From Microbotryum silenes-acaulis (taxonomy: Eukaryota > Basidiomycota > Microbotryomycetes > Microbotryales > Microbotryaceae): a stretch of DNA of 64,000 nt. The first letter of the stretch is position 1, and every line of letters begins with the position of its first letter. Below, piece by piece: positions 25,424 through 35,966 of this stretch. The stretch covers positions 117,001 to 181,000 of the forward strand of contig QPFY01000001.1 of NCBI GenBank assembly GCA_003665825.1, read 5' to 3'. Made by a program: the position numbers and the translations under genes. The notes below the pieces were generated by a model. The model was not told the DNA's origin. It made no database searches and saw only the letters and a list, made by a program, of their open reading frames with translations.

Positions 25424-26317
25424 TCAACGAGGCTCGTTTCTTATTGGGTGAGGTAGGGGGGTAGGGGGTGATGGAGAAGAGGAGGAGGAGCGACGCGGGG
25501 AGGTCGAGGTCGAAGTGGAAGCGGAGGTGTTGGGGTGCGGCGCCGGCGAGGTCGAGGCGACGGGATCGTTCGTCTTGGACGGCGACGACAGGGAGGAGGA
25601 GCCTCTTCGGGCGGCCGATCGACTCGTGCGTTCAGGGCTGGTCGAAAGGTTCGAACTCGAAGTCGGTAACTGTCTCGAAGCCGGTGCAAAGGTCACACTG
25701 TCGTCAAAGGTGAGGTGTTTGAGCGTGCGGGTCGTCGAGGACGAAGACGAGGACGAGGTCGGAGTCGGAGTCGTCGTGGTCGTCGTCGAGGGCGCCGCCG
25801 CGACTGCGGTTGCTGTGACGGCGCTCGGCTGAGGCTCCACGTCGGCGGGGGCTTGAGGTGGCGCGGCGGCCAACTCTGTCGCGCTCGAGCTCGTTGTCGA
25901 CGTCGTTGTCGGGTCCACCTCAGCAGCACTCGGCTCATCCTCCACCACCAAGGCCTGTTCCTGCTCCTTTTCCTGCTCCTGCTCGCGATCCAGAGGCACC
26001 GTCATCCCACTCGGCACTTTATACCCCCTCATCGCATTCTTCTCGACCTGCGACGCCGCGCTGTTCGTCGCTTCCAACGTAGGCACGCCATCGACCACGG
26101 CCGAAACTCGCGCGTCGCCGATCGTGGGCCCAGGCGTAGGCGTAGGCGTTGGCGTTGGCATGGTGCCGTCGTCGCCCCCAACGCGTTCGGCGTCTTCGCG
26201 CGGCGCTGCTGCTGCTGCTGCTGCTGTTGGTGTGTGTAGCTTCTTGGGTGCTGGTGGTGTTGGTGTTGGTGTTGGTTCAGACTTGGCCCGCGTCCCCTTT
26301 CCCTTCGATTTAGCCAT
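25424..26317 (-). CDS. Low-complexity ORF upstream of the acyltransferase (possible N-terminal extension)
   Basis: An open frame of about 297 codons starting MAKSKGKGTRAKSEPTPTPT and rich in Pro, Thr, Ser, Ala and Glu, with short runs such as EQEKEQEQ and TSSSSSSS, ending ...PHPIRNEPR. No domain; predicted disordered. An in-frame ATG also exists at 26459-26461. It lies only about 140 bases upstream of the acyltransferase's first convincing ATG, and the acyltransferase frame itself stays open upstream of that ATG. It may therefore be the disordered N-terminus of the same protein joined by an intron, though I could not find a convincing donor. It may also be a separate gene or a compositional artefact: several frames are open here because of simple sequence. 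Confidence 0.4.
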   Translation of the reverse strand: MAKSKGKGTRAKSEPTPTPTPPAPKKLHTPTAAAAAAAPREDAERVGGDDGTMPTPTPTPTPGPTIGDARVSAVVDGVPTLEATNSAASQVEKNAMRGYKVPSGMTVPLDREQEQEKEQEQALVVEDEPSAAEVDPTTTSTTSSSATELAAAPPQAPADVEPQPSAVTATAVAAAPSTTTTTTPTPTSSSSSSSTTRTLKHLTFDDSVTFAPASRQLPTSSSNLSTSPERTSRSAARRGSSSLSSPSKTNDPVASTSPAPHPNTSASTSTSTSPRRSSSSSPSPPTPLPHPIRNEPR

Positions 26318-26964
26318 CAAAGCGTCGGAGCGAGAAGTGTGTGTCGGACGTGATCGAATCGAGTTCTTGTGGAGTAAAGAGATCGAAACGACAAGCGTCG
26401 CCGGTGGGGCCGGTGGGGGGCGACGACTTGGCACTTCTGTCAGCTTCTGTCCGGGGTTCATCAATTTTCCTTAACACAACCAGATTCTCCCGACTACGAA
26501 TATCCTTGTTCATCAATGTTTGGTTTCGTACCTCCCCTAGGTTCGATCTTACGAACCCTCTTCTTCATATAAAATCTCCAGATTTCGCTAGAGGAAAGAA
26601 GCCACGCCGTCACCGTCAGCTCGGATGACTCGGCGGCTGGGTGTTTCGGCCTTGCGCGTTTCCCTAGCTTTGAGCGTGATAATCGTGCTTTTTTTTGCCT
26701 TTCTTCGAGGCCGAGCGAACGCTCAACACTTTGTTTCGGGTGGGACTGGCGCAGGAAACAAAAACCTTGAGAAACTTATTTGATTTTGGTGGTGGTAATA
26801 TAGTCAATATCATTTCCTCAAAAAAAACAAAAAACACGCAACCCTCGTCCACAACCACCTCCCTATCCTGGTCTCTCGGCGGCCTCCTCGCGCCACTCCT
26901 CTCAGATCCCTCCTTCTACCGTATCCTCCTTCCCCTCCATCAAACCCCCCCCCCCCCCCCCCAT
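26318..26964. other. Intergenic region with poly-C tract
   Basis: Between the low-complexity ORF and the stop of YIF1. It holds an 18-C run (26945-26962) immediately beyond the YIF1 stop codon; on the transcribed strand this is poly-G at the start of the 3' UTR. No gene recognised. Confidence 0.5.
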
Positions 26965-28209
26965 TCAGAAATGCACCAAAACAACCATCGAAACTCCCTG
27001 CAACGCCGCGACAACGAAAAGGAACTGAATCCTCCTCGACCTCTGACCGTGCGAAACGCCGGTCGAGGTGCCCATCCCCATCGAATGGCTCGACGACGAA
27101 GTCGATTGGTCGACGAAATCCATCGGCGTGGTCATGTTGTTCGGGTCGGGCAGGACGATGTGCCGCAGGGAACGAAGCTGGATGGGAAAAAGTACCGTTA
27201 GCTTTAGATTGCTGGGGAGGGTATGGGCGGGTGATCACGAACCTGGAAGAAGAAGTTGGCCAAAAACACATAGCCAAACACGCCCCAATACGACCACCCC
27301 TTCAACCCGACCAAGCCCGCCAAAAGCGTGACAATGACCCCTACGAACTTGTACCCTTCGTACGAAAGCATATCCACGACCGTACCCTCCTCCCCGATTC
27401 CCAAAAGGTAACACCCCAATTTGATGCAAATGAATTCGAGCACAAGGATTCCGAACGATTTCGAGGCCGTTTGTCCGACGATCCGCGGGTCGAATTGCCC
27501 TTGCTTTCCGGCGATGATGGCGGAGAGGAGGATGTAGGTCACGACACTCATGACGGGGATGTAAAGATCGGGGCAGTTGATGTCGTCGCGAGGGGGTTTC
27601 CAACCCTCGGCGACACCGGAACTTTCGGAGCGCTTGAGCGAACGCGACCAAGGACGATGTCGCCATGGCCACAAGACGAGACGAAGTTTTTGCAGGACGT
27701 AGCTGTTGGATACGTTGAACGAGTGCTTGAGATGCGCCAACGGTAAGAGACGGGTAAAATTCTTGTCGAGGTAGGCTTGACCAGCGTCGAAAGCGTGTTT
27801 ACCAAACTGGACGCCCATCGCGGTCGTGGCGTCGTTCATCCCGGGCCAGGAAGGCATACCTCCCTGCCCACCCGCACCGGCAGCTTGACCGATCCCACCC
27901 GAGAGCCAATTACCACCACCGCCGCCGCCTTCTGCTCGACCAGCCGCTGCGAATGGAGGTGGTTGTTGCTGCTGCTGCTGTGATGGTGGGGCTTGGGAAT
28001 GGGCCGAGTAAGCCGAGTGGCTCGTGGTCGGTCCTTGGTGACCTGAAGGGATGTAGGCGTCGGGGTAGCCCTGTGCGTGCGATTGTTGAGGTGACCACTG
28101 TTGTTGCAGTGGGTGGCCATAGTGTGCTCCTCCTCCTCCTTGGTGTGAGATATTCCTCGAAGAACCGGAAGCTCCGCCTGGTGCGGCGTAGTACCCGCCG
28201 CTCCCACCT

Positions 28210-28250
<41 letters not shown>

Positions 28251-28493
28251 TGGCGGCGGCGGCGCAAGTTGGTGATGAATGGGAGGAGAGGAGAAGCGTT
28301 GGTAGGAGCGCGAGTCGTTGGGGAGGAAGTCGGGTGGGGGTGGTGAGGTCGACGGGATCTGGGAGGGCGGGTGCTTGGGGCGTGGATGCTGCAACGGCGG
28401 CGGGGAACGCGCGCCTGAGCCCGAGCCGTACACTGTGACAAGGTAGGGGCCAGTCAGGACTGGTGGTGAGAAAAAGATGGAGGCGGTGAGCAT
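26965..28493 (-). CDS. YIF1: Yif1/Hrf1-family ER-Golgi transport membrane protein
   Basis: Yif1 partners Yip1 in ER-to-Golgi vesicle traffic. The N-terminal third is a Pro/Gln/Gly-rich disordered region (RSPPPLQHPRPKHPP) containing a run of 13 Gln encoded by CTG/TTG-complement repeats near 28205-28250. The conserved core follows: GVQFGKHAFDAGQAYLDKN, FNVSNSYVLQKLRLVLWPW, DINCPDLYIPVMSVVTYILL, then further membrane spans (LVLEFICIKLGCYLLG; FVGVIVTLLAGLVGLKGW; YWGVFGYVFLANFFFQ). A final exon reads QLRSLRHIVLPDPNNM ... RRIQFLFVVAALQGVSMVVL and ends VLVHF at the TGA 26965-26967. The start at 28493 (MLTASIFFSPP) is the first ATG, but a gtaagc donor sits next to it and a cacag acceptor before TGTACGGC, so an alternative first exon is possible. 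Confidence 0.88.
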
Positions 28494-29213
28494 GGCTTAC
28501 TGTTGCGATTGCTCTAGCTAGGGGTGAGCGGGTGGGTGGGCTCGGAGTGAGTACCCGAGCGAGGCGAGGCGAGGCGTTGACGTGTCGTGGTCGTGTTGAG
28601 CACAGAAGCCGTGCTGAAGCGTGGCGCGCGCCTCATCAGCCCGTCAAAAGGCGATTAGCGCAGGCATTAGCGCAGGCATTAGCGCAGGCATTAGCGCAGG
28701 CATTAGCGCAGGCATTAGCGCAATCTCATCAGCAAAAGTTAATCATTTCCCCCAACTTGACCACGACCCTTTTTTTTTTTTTTTTCTTGAAGAATCACTG
28801 GGCCCGGGACTGTGTCCCAAGCCGTTCACTGTGACTGCACCTGTGTTTTTTTTTGTATCAAGTGACGGTTGGGACTCAGGTGGTGGTCCAAGCTCAAATT
28901 CGACAGCGCGTTACGCAGCGGGGGTCTAATATTATCGATGCTTGCTCCACTGCGCTCTCGCTCTCTCCGCCACCTGATCCTGCACGACCGCCACATACGA
29001 ACTCGACAGTGGATCGTCGACCCAACTATTAGGATCAGCTAGCTGGACTGCCCCCTCCACCTGCCACTTCGCACCTCCCAACCCATCGATCGGCGTTGGC
29101 GGCCGGCTATCGCTGATCTGCATCGCCTCCGCTCCACTCGACACCAACTCCGGTGCTCGCCTCAGGAAACCCCCCCCACTCACTCTCTCACTCACCCCTT
29201 TCAGCATCCCACC
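28494..29213. promoter_or_regulatory. Divergent promoter region YIF1 / LEA2-like gene
   Basis: 720 bases between two divergent starts. It contains a 12-bp minisatellite (listed separately) and a 16-T stretch near 28771. No gene recognised. Confidence 0.45.
28654..28725. repeat. 12-bp minisatellite, six copies
   Basis: Unit ATTAGCGCAGGC repeated exactly five times from 28654, with a sixth, diverged copy (ATTAGCGCAATC). The array is flanked by CTCATCAGC on both sides (28632 and 28726 region). It lies between the divergent YIF1 and LEA2-like genes. Confidence 0.93.
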
Positions 29214-30990
29214 ATGTCCTACCCCAACCACTACGACCCTCACGCACCTTCAGACCCGTACTACGCCCCACAAACCTACCATAACCCTTACGCGACCCAC
29301 CCTCAAGCCCAAGCCCAAGTCCAACACGCCGACTCGACCTTCTCCGAAGCCTCTTACGTAGGGCGCGATCACGCCATCTCCGGAGGGACCGGAGGGAGGA
29401 ATCAGCATGATGTGACGACGACGTACCCTCCTCGTGCGCCGGCGCAGGGTGCGACAACGGCGACCGCAGGGGACGACGCGTTCGAGTACGAAAAGGGGTT
29501 CAATCCCGTTACGAGGGGGTCCATTGCCGCTCAGGTCAGTCACACTGGGAGACACCAGCTCTCGAATTTAGTCTCCGACTTCTAACATCAACCTCCTGCC
29601 ACCACAGATGGCAGCCGAAGGGCAGATCCCCAAAAAGGAAGGGCTGCGACAGTGGCGCACGGACGAACACAAGGGGACCTTCACCCGCGGTGGAACGGGG
29701 CGAGCCTGTTGCCGCGTCGTGTGTTGTATCGTCCTCATGTTCATCATCATCCTCGTTGGAGTGGTCACCTCGTTCCTATGTACGTATTTCTCCGCCTGCT
29801 TCCGTGGGCTGCGGTCTCATTCGGACCGTCTTCATGTTTTTTTAAGAAGCGCCGAGCTTATTCAAACCCCCGATTCGGATTCCCATGCGCAGTATGGACT
29901 CGACCACCTGCGGTCTCGTTCAATGGGATCGAACTCCCCTCGAACGGCCAAGAAGTCACCGTCACCGGCGATGGGTTCTTAATCAATTTCAGGCTCAAGG
30001 TTAGTGTGTGGACTCGAGTGGCTCTGCACAGAAGTTTGGAATGGGCCAGCTGAGGCGTTCATGGCCCTGATGAACACGTAAGATCGGTGTGCTCAACCCC
30101 AACTGTGAGTGACCTGCTTCACAAGTTCGACCGGGAAATGAACGTATACTGACACCCCGATGAATTTGTTCATACTCAGTTTTTGGAGTGACCTTCGACC
30201 GCATCCAAGCCGATGCCTACCACCCTCTCAAGCCCTCCACCGCGTTCGGCGGAGGAACGCTCGACGGCGTCGAGATTAAAAAAGACTCCAAGTAAGACCC
30301 TACACCCCACTTACCACCCCACGAACCCTTTTAAAAACTAATCAACCCTCCTCCCTCCCTCCGAAAATAGCACTACCATCCGCTTCCCCTTTGAAGTCAA
30401 CTATACGACCGCGTACGACTTGGACCTCGTCGTCCTGCGCGATATCGCCACGAGGTGCGGGTTCTACAACACCTCGTCTTCGGTTTCGAATACGGACATC
30501 ACGGTCAATTATAAGATTCGACTGACGTTCAAGGTGGTGGGGGTCAAGATCAGTCCTTCGTAGGTCTCCCCCCCTTTTTTTTTCTTGTCTTCGCGATGGC
30601 GGGAGGGAGACTGATTCGATATGTGCGTTATATATATGCTCGTAGGTTCTCCTCCTCTACCTCCCTCGCGTGCCCTCTCTCACAATCCGTAAGTTGCTTT
30701 CACCCCATACTTTTTTCTAAAGAACCTGCATACTGAGTCACATCCTTGATATTCGTGTCACCCGGAAAAAAAATCAGGACATCTCGGGCCTCTTGTCCGA
30801 ACTCGGCCGGTCGAACAACAAGAGGAGCGTCATCAGCGAAGATACTCAACCGGACGTGGAGGCGAACAGCAAGAGGAGCGTTATCAGCGAGGATACTCAA
30901 CCGGACGTGGAGGCGAACAGCAAGAGGAGCGTTATCAGCGAGGATACTCAACCGGATGTCGAGACGAACACACGACGCAGCTTAACCTGA
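29214..30990 (+). CDS. Single-pass LEA2-like membrane protein with Kex2-type repeat tail
   Basis: Predicted type II membrane protein. The N-terminus (MSYPNHYDPHAPSDPYYAPQ) is Pro/Tyr/Gln-rich and cytosolic. A join at 29535 (gtcagt donor) leads to MAAEGQIPKKEGLRQWRTDE, then the membrane span VVCCIVLMFIIILVGVVTSF. The extracytosolic part reads RPPAVSFNGIELPSNGQEV, FLINFRLKIGVLNPNFFGVT (across two introns) and VNYKIRLTFKVVGVKIS. This order of a beta-rich domain with an NPNxxGVxF block is that of LEA_2/NDR1-like proteins. Sequons SNTT, NYTT and YNTS fit an extracytosolic domain. The last exon begins at 30778 (DISGLLSELGRSNN) and encodes three 17-residue units, each starting with the dibasic KR, ending TRRSLT at the TGA 30988-30990. 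Family assignment is by pattern recall. Confidence 0.72.
30820..30972 (+). repeat. Three 51-bp in-frame repeats with Kex2-like sites
   Basis: Units at 30820, 30871 and 30922, each coding KRSVISEDTQPDVEANS or a one- to two-residue variant. Units 2 and 3 are nearly identical at DNA level. A fourth dibasic site (TRR) closes the array at about 30973. Dibasic KR/RR are canonical kexin cleavage sites. Confidence 0.9.
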
Positions 30991-31930
30991 TGTCGAAGCC
31001 AACACCGCTTAGATATTAAAAAAACATCCCTGCATCCTCGCGCACACACACACATCCAAGGACACACTCTCCCCAACCCGACCCATGTACCTACTATCGA
31101 CCCCCTTACTCCGGGATCCTGCATCATCATTGTTCCTACTACACCCTTCTAGATACTACTCTCACTGTCCTGCTTTCTCTGTTGCTTTCTCCTTATACTC
31201 GTTCCTTCTTAACTCGTCCTCGTTTTTTTTTCCTCGTGTAACCGTTGCGCACACTTCCTTTCCTTCCCTCTTCGTCCCTCTGCAATTCAAAGAACCAGCT
31301 AAAAGCCGACTGTAGCACGCCCTCACGCCCCCAAGATCGAGAGGATTTTTTAAAAACAAGAGTGTAAACTATAGCGTAGGGTGGGGTTTCGATTGCACAA
31401 GAGAGGAGAAAGGGAGGGGGAATGGAAGAAGATGAAGCGTGCGAGTTCGAGTTCGAGCAGGAAAAACAGAAAGACGTGAGGGGGGGGGGGGGGGAAAGTT
31501 CGCGCATTTACGGCTCATGAAGGGAGAGGGGGGAGCAGAAACACGAGGTGGTAGAAAAAACTGCATTGACGCAGAACAAAGACCGCGGAGGAAGAGAGAG
31601 AAGAAGCTTCAATGGGCGGAGGGGTCAAGTCACGCGATCGTGCGGGTTTGGGGTATCTTGCGGAACGGGACGAGACGGATTAGAGATGGTGATTCTTAAG
31701 ACGTCGATGAAGCTCGCATGGTTGCTGATGAAGAGAGGGAAGGAGAAGGCCGAGGTAGGTCGAGGTTCGCAGAAGATAAGCGAAGACGAGAAAAGTGCAA
31801 GAATGCATTCGGCGGGGTTCTGTACAGGTCGGGGTCGGGGAGGATATAGATAAAACGACGAGCCGTAAAGAATGATGACGAATATGATTAGGGAGGGGTG
31901 GTAGAAAAGCCGGTCCTTAGCCTAGCCCTT
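30991..31930. other. Intergenic region with poly-G tract
   Basis: About 940 bases between convergent 3' ends. It contains a 15-G run (31480-31494) and pyrimidine-rich stretches near 31130-31290. Overlapping short ORFs on both strands look like chance frames. Confidence 0.45.
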
Positions 31931-34339
31931 TCAAGTACACCGGCATGTCAAGAGCTTCATGATCGAAAAGCCCCCCTTGTCAAGACGATCCTCGTCGTCG
32001 TAAGCGGCATTGTTGGCGTTGCCCGTCGCTCCGCCAATGTTTTGCGACGACATCCCTTGGTTCGCCGGCGTCTGTTGGCCGGACCGGTACCCTCTCGCCT
32101 CGTAATCCGAATCGTTGCGCTCGTACCCTCCAGCACCTTGGTTATGCGACGCATAAGGGTGCGTCTGCGCCGCCCCTGCCGAGCTCCGCTTGGCCTGTCG
32201 ATCCCCACGGTCGGTCGTCGCCGCTCCAGCCGGGGGAGGCACACCCTTGACGGCCATGGCCGAGGCGTTTGGTACCGGCGTCGCCGAGCCCGAATTTTGT
32301 CGCTTCGCCGCCAACGCAGGCGAATTCGCAATGTTCCCTGATGTCCCCGCGGCAGCAGCAGCAGCAGCGGCGGCTCGTTGGGCATGTCGTTCGGCTCGCT
32401 CGCGCTCCCTCTCGCGATCTCGCGGCTGTCGGTGGTGGCGGTTGTCGTAGGCAGCGTTGTTTCCGGCCTGTGCGAGCAAAGACGACGAGGTCTGCCCGGC
32501 TTCCCACCCTTTGCCGTTGTTGAGCATCATCCAATCGTACATCCCATCCTCGGCCTCGCCCGAGTTCTTCAACACTTTGGTGAACAACTCTCGCAAAAAG
32601 TCATAATCGGGCGTCTCCTCGAAACCGAGCTTGCGCACGTAGTTAAGGTAGATGGCGAACTCTTCGGGGAACCCGTCGGCGAGCTCCTTGATCGGCGTCG
32701 ACTGCTTCTTCTCGCCAATCTTTTCGTACTTTTGCTTGTTCGTCGCCGCCTTGAGCCCCTGCCACGGCAAACCGCCCCGCAAGAAGTACATGAACACGTG
32801 CCCCAGAGCCTCGAGGTCGTCTCGGCGAGATTGCTCTGCGGGTGTGCATCGGAATCAGCTCACCCTCCTCACCACCAACTGCTCCGTCACAGTTTTTACA
32901 ACTCACCTCGCCCCAGATGAGTATTGATCGACATGTACCTGGCCGTACCGGACAGACTCTTCCTCTCCCTATAAGGGATATGCTGCTTCGTTTTCGGATC
33001 GCGGTACTGCTTCGCCATCCCGAAATCAACGACATGGACGGTATTGGCCGTCTTCGTTCCGGGGCGACCGATCAAGAAGTTGTCGGGCTTGATGTCGCGG
33101 TAGATGAGGTTCTTCTCGTGGATCGTCTGCACGCGCGTGAGCATCTGCTTCGCCGTCATCACCACGGTCTTGACCGAGAACTTGCGCCCGCACATGTCGA
33201 ACAGGTCCTCGAGCGAAGGGCCGAGCAGATCGATGACGAGGATGTTGTGCAGGCCTTCTTGGCCAAAGTAGTACACCTGGGGGACTCCGGCTGTGCAGGA
33301 AACGTCGACGGAGGGCGAAAATGGCGCGCGGTGGAAGTGCAGGTCGTAGTCGATTGTTGTGAGGTAGAAGATACATGGGAACGATCACACGTGTCAGTTT
33401 CTCTAGTCCGAGGTTCGGCCATTCGAGATCGACGAGACGAGGGGGAATACGCACGCGAGCCGGCGAGGATCTTGTATGTCCTGTACTCATCCCTCAACTG
33501 CGGCGCGTCACTCTTTCTTGGTTCCTGTTGGAATCACATGCACACAGAGTGACAAGGTAGGTCAGCTGATTGATTCGTAAGGATCGACAAATTGGTCGCC
33601 CCAGTCTTGGCGGAGGGGTTCCACGTCTGTCGAGCTCGAGCTGCTGCTGATCCGACGTCGGCCCTGGCTGGGCGCGCGCCTCCTCGCGGCGCCTCTATGC
33701 CGCCCTGATGCCGCGGGGTGCCACAACACGAGCATGCCGCCGTTGCTGCTATCGATCGCATTCGAAGCAAAAAGATCCCGCCAAGAGCTGTTGCAATGAC
33801 TCACGAATTTGATAGCTACGGTCTGCGAGTTGAGCAGGTTCGTGCCTGTGCAATGTGTGAGTAGTAACGCGGGGGTGTCAGATTCATCATTGCGAGCGGC
33901 GATCGACCAACATCTGGTCGGCGGGCGAGGCAAGCGCGGGCGACGGGTTACGGGCGACGGGCGACGGGCGACGGGCGCAGTGGGTGGGTGGGTGGATGCG
34001 CGTGCGCACGCGTCCGCGCAAGGGAACGACCCGCCGAGTCGAGTATGGGCGTGGGTGAGAGACCAAGCCAGCAGCCAGTCCGCCAGTCCGCCAGTCCGCC
34101 AGCAGCCATGCCAGACAAGCCAGCACGCCAGAGCCAGACCCATACAGACCAAGCCTACCTCCCCTCGGGGCATCCCAGCAGCGATCGCAACCCCCTGACT
34201 AACCTTCAAAGATGACACCGAAACTACCCTCTCCGATCTTGCGCAGGACGCGGTAGTGCACGCCGACGACGCCGCCGTCAGTGCCACGGTGTTGGTGTGA
34301 ACTCGCGCTCGAACTCGAGACGATGTGTTGGGTCGACAT
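31931..34339 (-). CDS. YCK2: Casein kinase I, plasma-membrane YCK type
   Basis: Ser/Thr kinase of the Yck/Cki1 subfamily. Start [19 protein letters not shown] (ATG 34337-34339), then the glycine loop [13 protein letters not shown] at the end of exon 1. A long intron leads to [13 protein letters not shown] (catalytic Lys), another to [16 protein letters not shown], then [19 protein letters not shown]. The catalytic loop is [16 protein letters not shown], the DFG is [10 protein letters not shown], and the CK1-specific block is [14 protein letters not shown]. The next exon gives [20 protein letters not shown]. The C-terminal tail is Gln/Ala/Asn-rich with a poly-Ala run and ends [12 protein letters not shown]. 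Yck kinases end in lipidated cysteines; here the end is CRCT, which could be palmitoylated or read as a CaaX-like box. The first two introns are about 350 and 270 nt, longer than most here. The frame upstream of the ATG stays open through a (CGT)n repeat. Confidence 0.88.
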
Positions 34340-34499
34340 GGCCGGCGGTACCGCGTAGGCGTTGATGTTCTGCGTCGGGGTGTGCGACTTGGGCGTGTGT
34401 GGGCGTGAGGAGGAGCCGGTCGTGGGTCGGTCCTTGTTCTTGTCCTTGAGTTGGATGAGCGGTGGCAGTCGGCGCGAGGCGGGGACAGGGGATGCGGGC

Positions 34500-34537
<38 letters not shown>

Positions 34538-35329
34538 AGCAGCTGCCGTCGTCGTCGTCTCGGGTTTTCGAGTCGTCACTTTGGTCGTGATGGTTCGTCG
34601 TCTGGATCTCTGTTCGAGTAGACCGTCTCCTGACTCCTCACACACTCGCACACTCGCCCGTCGTCGTCGTCGTCGTGATCACGCTGTCGCTGGTCGATCC
34701 ACACAACGGCACACCCAAAGTCCGAACCCTTACCACGGCGCGGGCGGGGCGGGGAAGCGATACAATCAAGCGAAGATCGAAAGCGTCCTAGATCTGGTCC
34801 CGAGCACCACGTCGAGTCGAATAGCACGCGAACGGGGTTGAGGGGGGATGTACAAGAAGGGGGGGGGGGACTCGCTTCCTCGACGCAACGTGGGTGGTAA
34901 CTTGCAATCCGTACGGCGGGCCGCTTCAGCCCTGAGTGGAGCAGGGTGGAGCCGTCAAAAGTCTACGACAAATCATGGACAAAAAAGAGACAAGCGCAGA
35001 TAAAAGCCATAAAATCCCCCCAGGCGCGCGTGCGCGCGCGTGGGCCAACGGATTAGTCAGCGTCAGCGAGTACTCCGCGTGCAAGATCGAATGCCTGGCA
35101 CATGGTCCACCAGGCTTCAATGAAGGTTGAGAGATGACCTGATGTACAACAGCAAAGTATGCGATAGCCATCACCATGATGATGGATTACGATGATGATG
35201 TTCGTGGATGATGTTGATGATGATGATCGTGATCGAGCGAGGTCGAGTCCCACAGAAACCCCCTGTGCGACGCACGACCTGACTCACCATACTACTTCCA
35301 CATCATGTGAGCCTCACCCGCAGAAGATG
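34340..35329. promoter_or_regulatory. CK1 promoter region with simple repeats
   Basis: Contains a trinucleotide (CGT)n run at about 34501-34540 and another near 34661-34674, an 11-G run (34859-34869), and a (GAT)n-like region at about 35163-35233. No gene recognised. Confidence 0.45.
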
Positions 35330-35775
35330 CTACACTTGTGACTTCTCCACCAGACGCATAAAGCCCATAATCCCCTCTTCCAACCCTAAACACAAGGCCG
35401 AGAGCGCTTAGTGGGTGTCAGCCAAGGCTTGCAGTGGACGGCTTTTCGAGGTTGATATCACTCACACTTCTTCCCCCGGACCACGTCCAGATCCCCAAAG
35501 TTCGACAGGCAGATCGGACCGTGACCGTTCTCGCTGGGAGATGAGTTCAGCTCTTTTTAGTCCCTAGCATCGAACATGTGGCAGTGTCAGTCACCAGGGT
35601 CGCCGAGTGGCAAGGGGAGCATCATCAAATCGAGAAATGCCTCACTCCCGCTCCCGAAACCCCTGCCGATTAGTGGCAGGAACACCTTCGCCGGAGCGGG
35701 GTGCGTTATCAGGCACTCGGGCTGACGCCGGAGTGTCGTCGAACCGGCCGCGAATCCCGGGTAGAAGTAGATCAT
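35330..35775 (-). CDS. Small three-exon gene of unknown function
   Basis: Not recognised. Exon 1 starts at the first ATG after an in-frame stop (35773-35775): MIYFYPGFAAGSTTLRRQPE ... LDLMMLPLPLGDP. A gtgact donor and an aaaaag acceptor give a 42-nt intron that restores the frame to ELNSSPSENGHGPICLSNFG and DLDVVRGKK. A gtgagt donor and a gtttag acceptor lead to WLEEGIMGFMRLVEKSQV, ending at the TAG 35330-35332. The product is about 108 residues with no signal peptide or membrane span. Evidence for reality is that three exons stay in phase through consensus splice sites and give globular-looking sequence. It lies just downstream of the GT47 fusion gene on the same strand. Exon 1 could extend further upstream by another intron. 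Confidence 0.5.
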
Positions 35776-35966
35776 GCAAAGCTTGCCGCATAGGTATCAA
35801 GCGACGAAGAGTGAATAGGTTCACAGAAGGGTAGTTGCAAAATAATGTCACAAAAAGAGTGCGAGTAACGACATTTGTTCGTACAAAGCGACCGGAGAAA
35901 CTCCGAACCTCCAAGAGATTCCTATTCGCGGCGTGTCAAGGCCTCTGGAAAGACGAGAGAACGAGT

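Noticed and set aside
28771..28786. Poly-T run as a polymerase III terminator of a small RNA gene
   Set aside because: No A/B boxes upstream; the 12-bp array before it is not tRNA-like.
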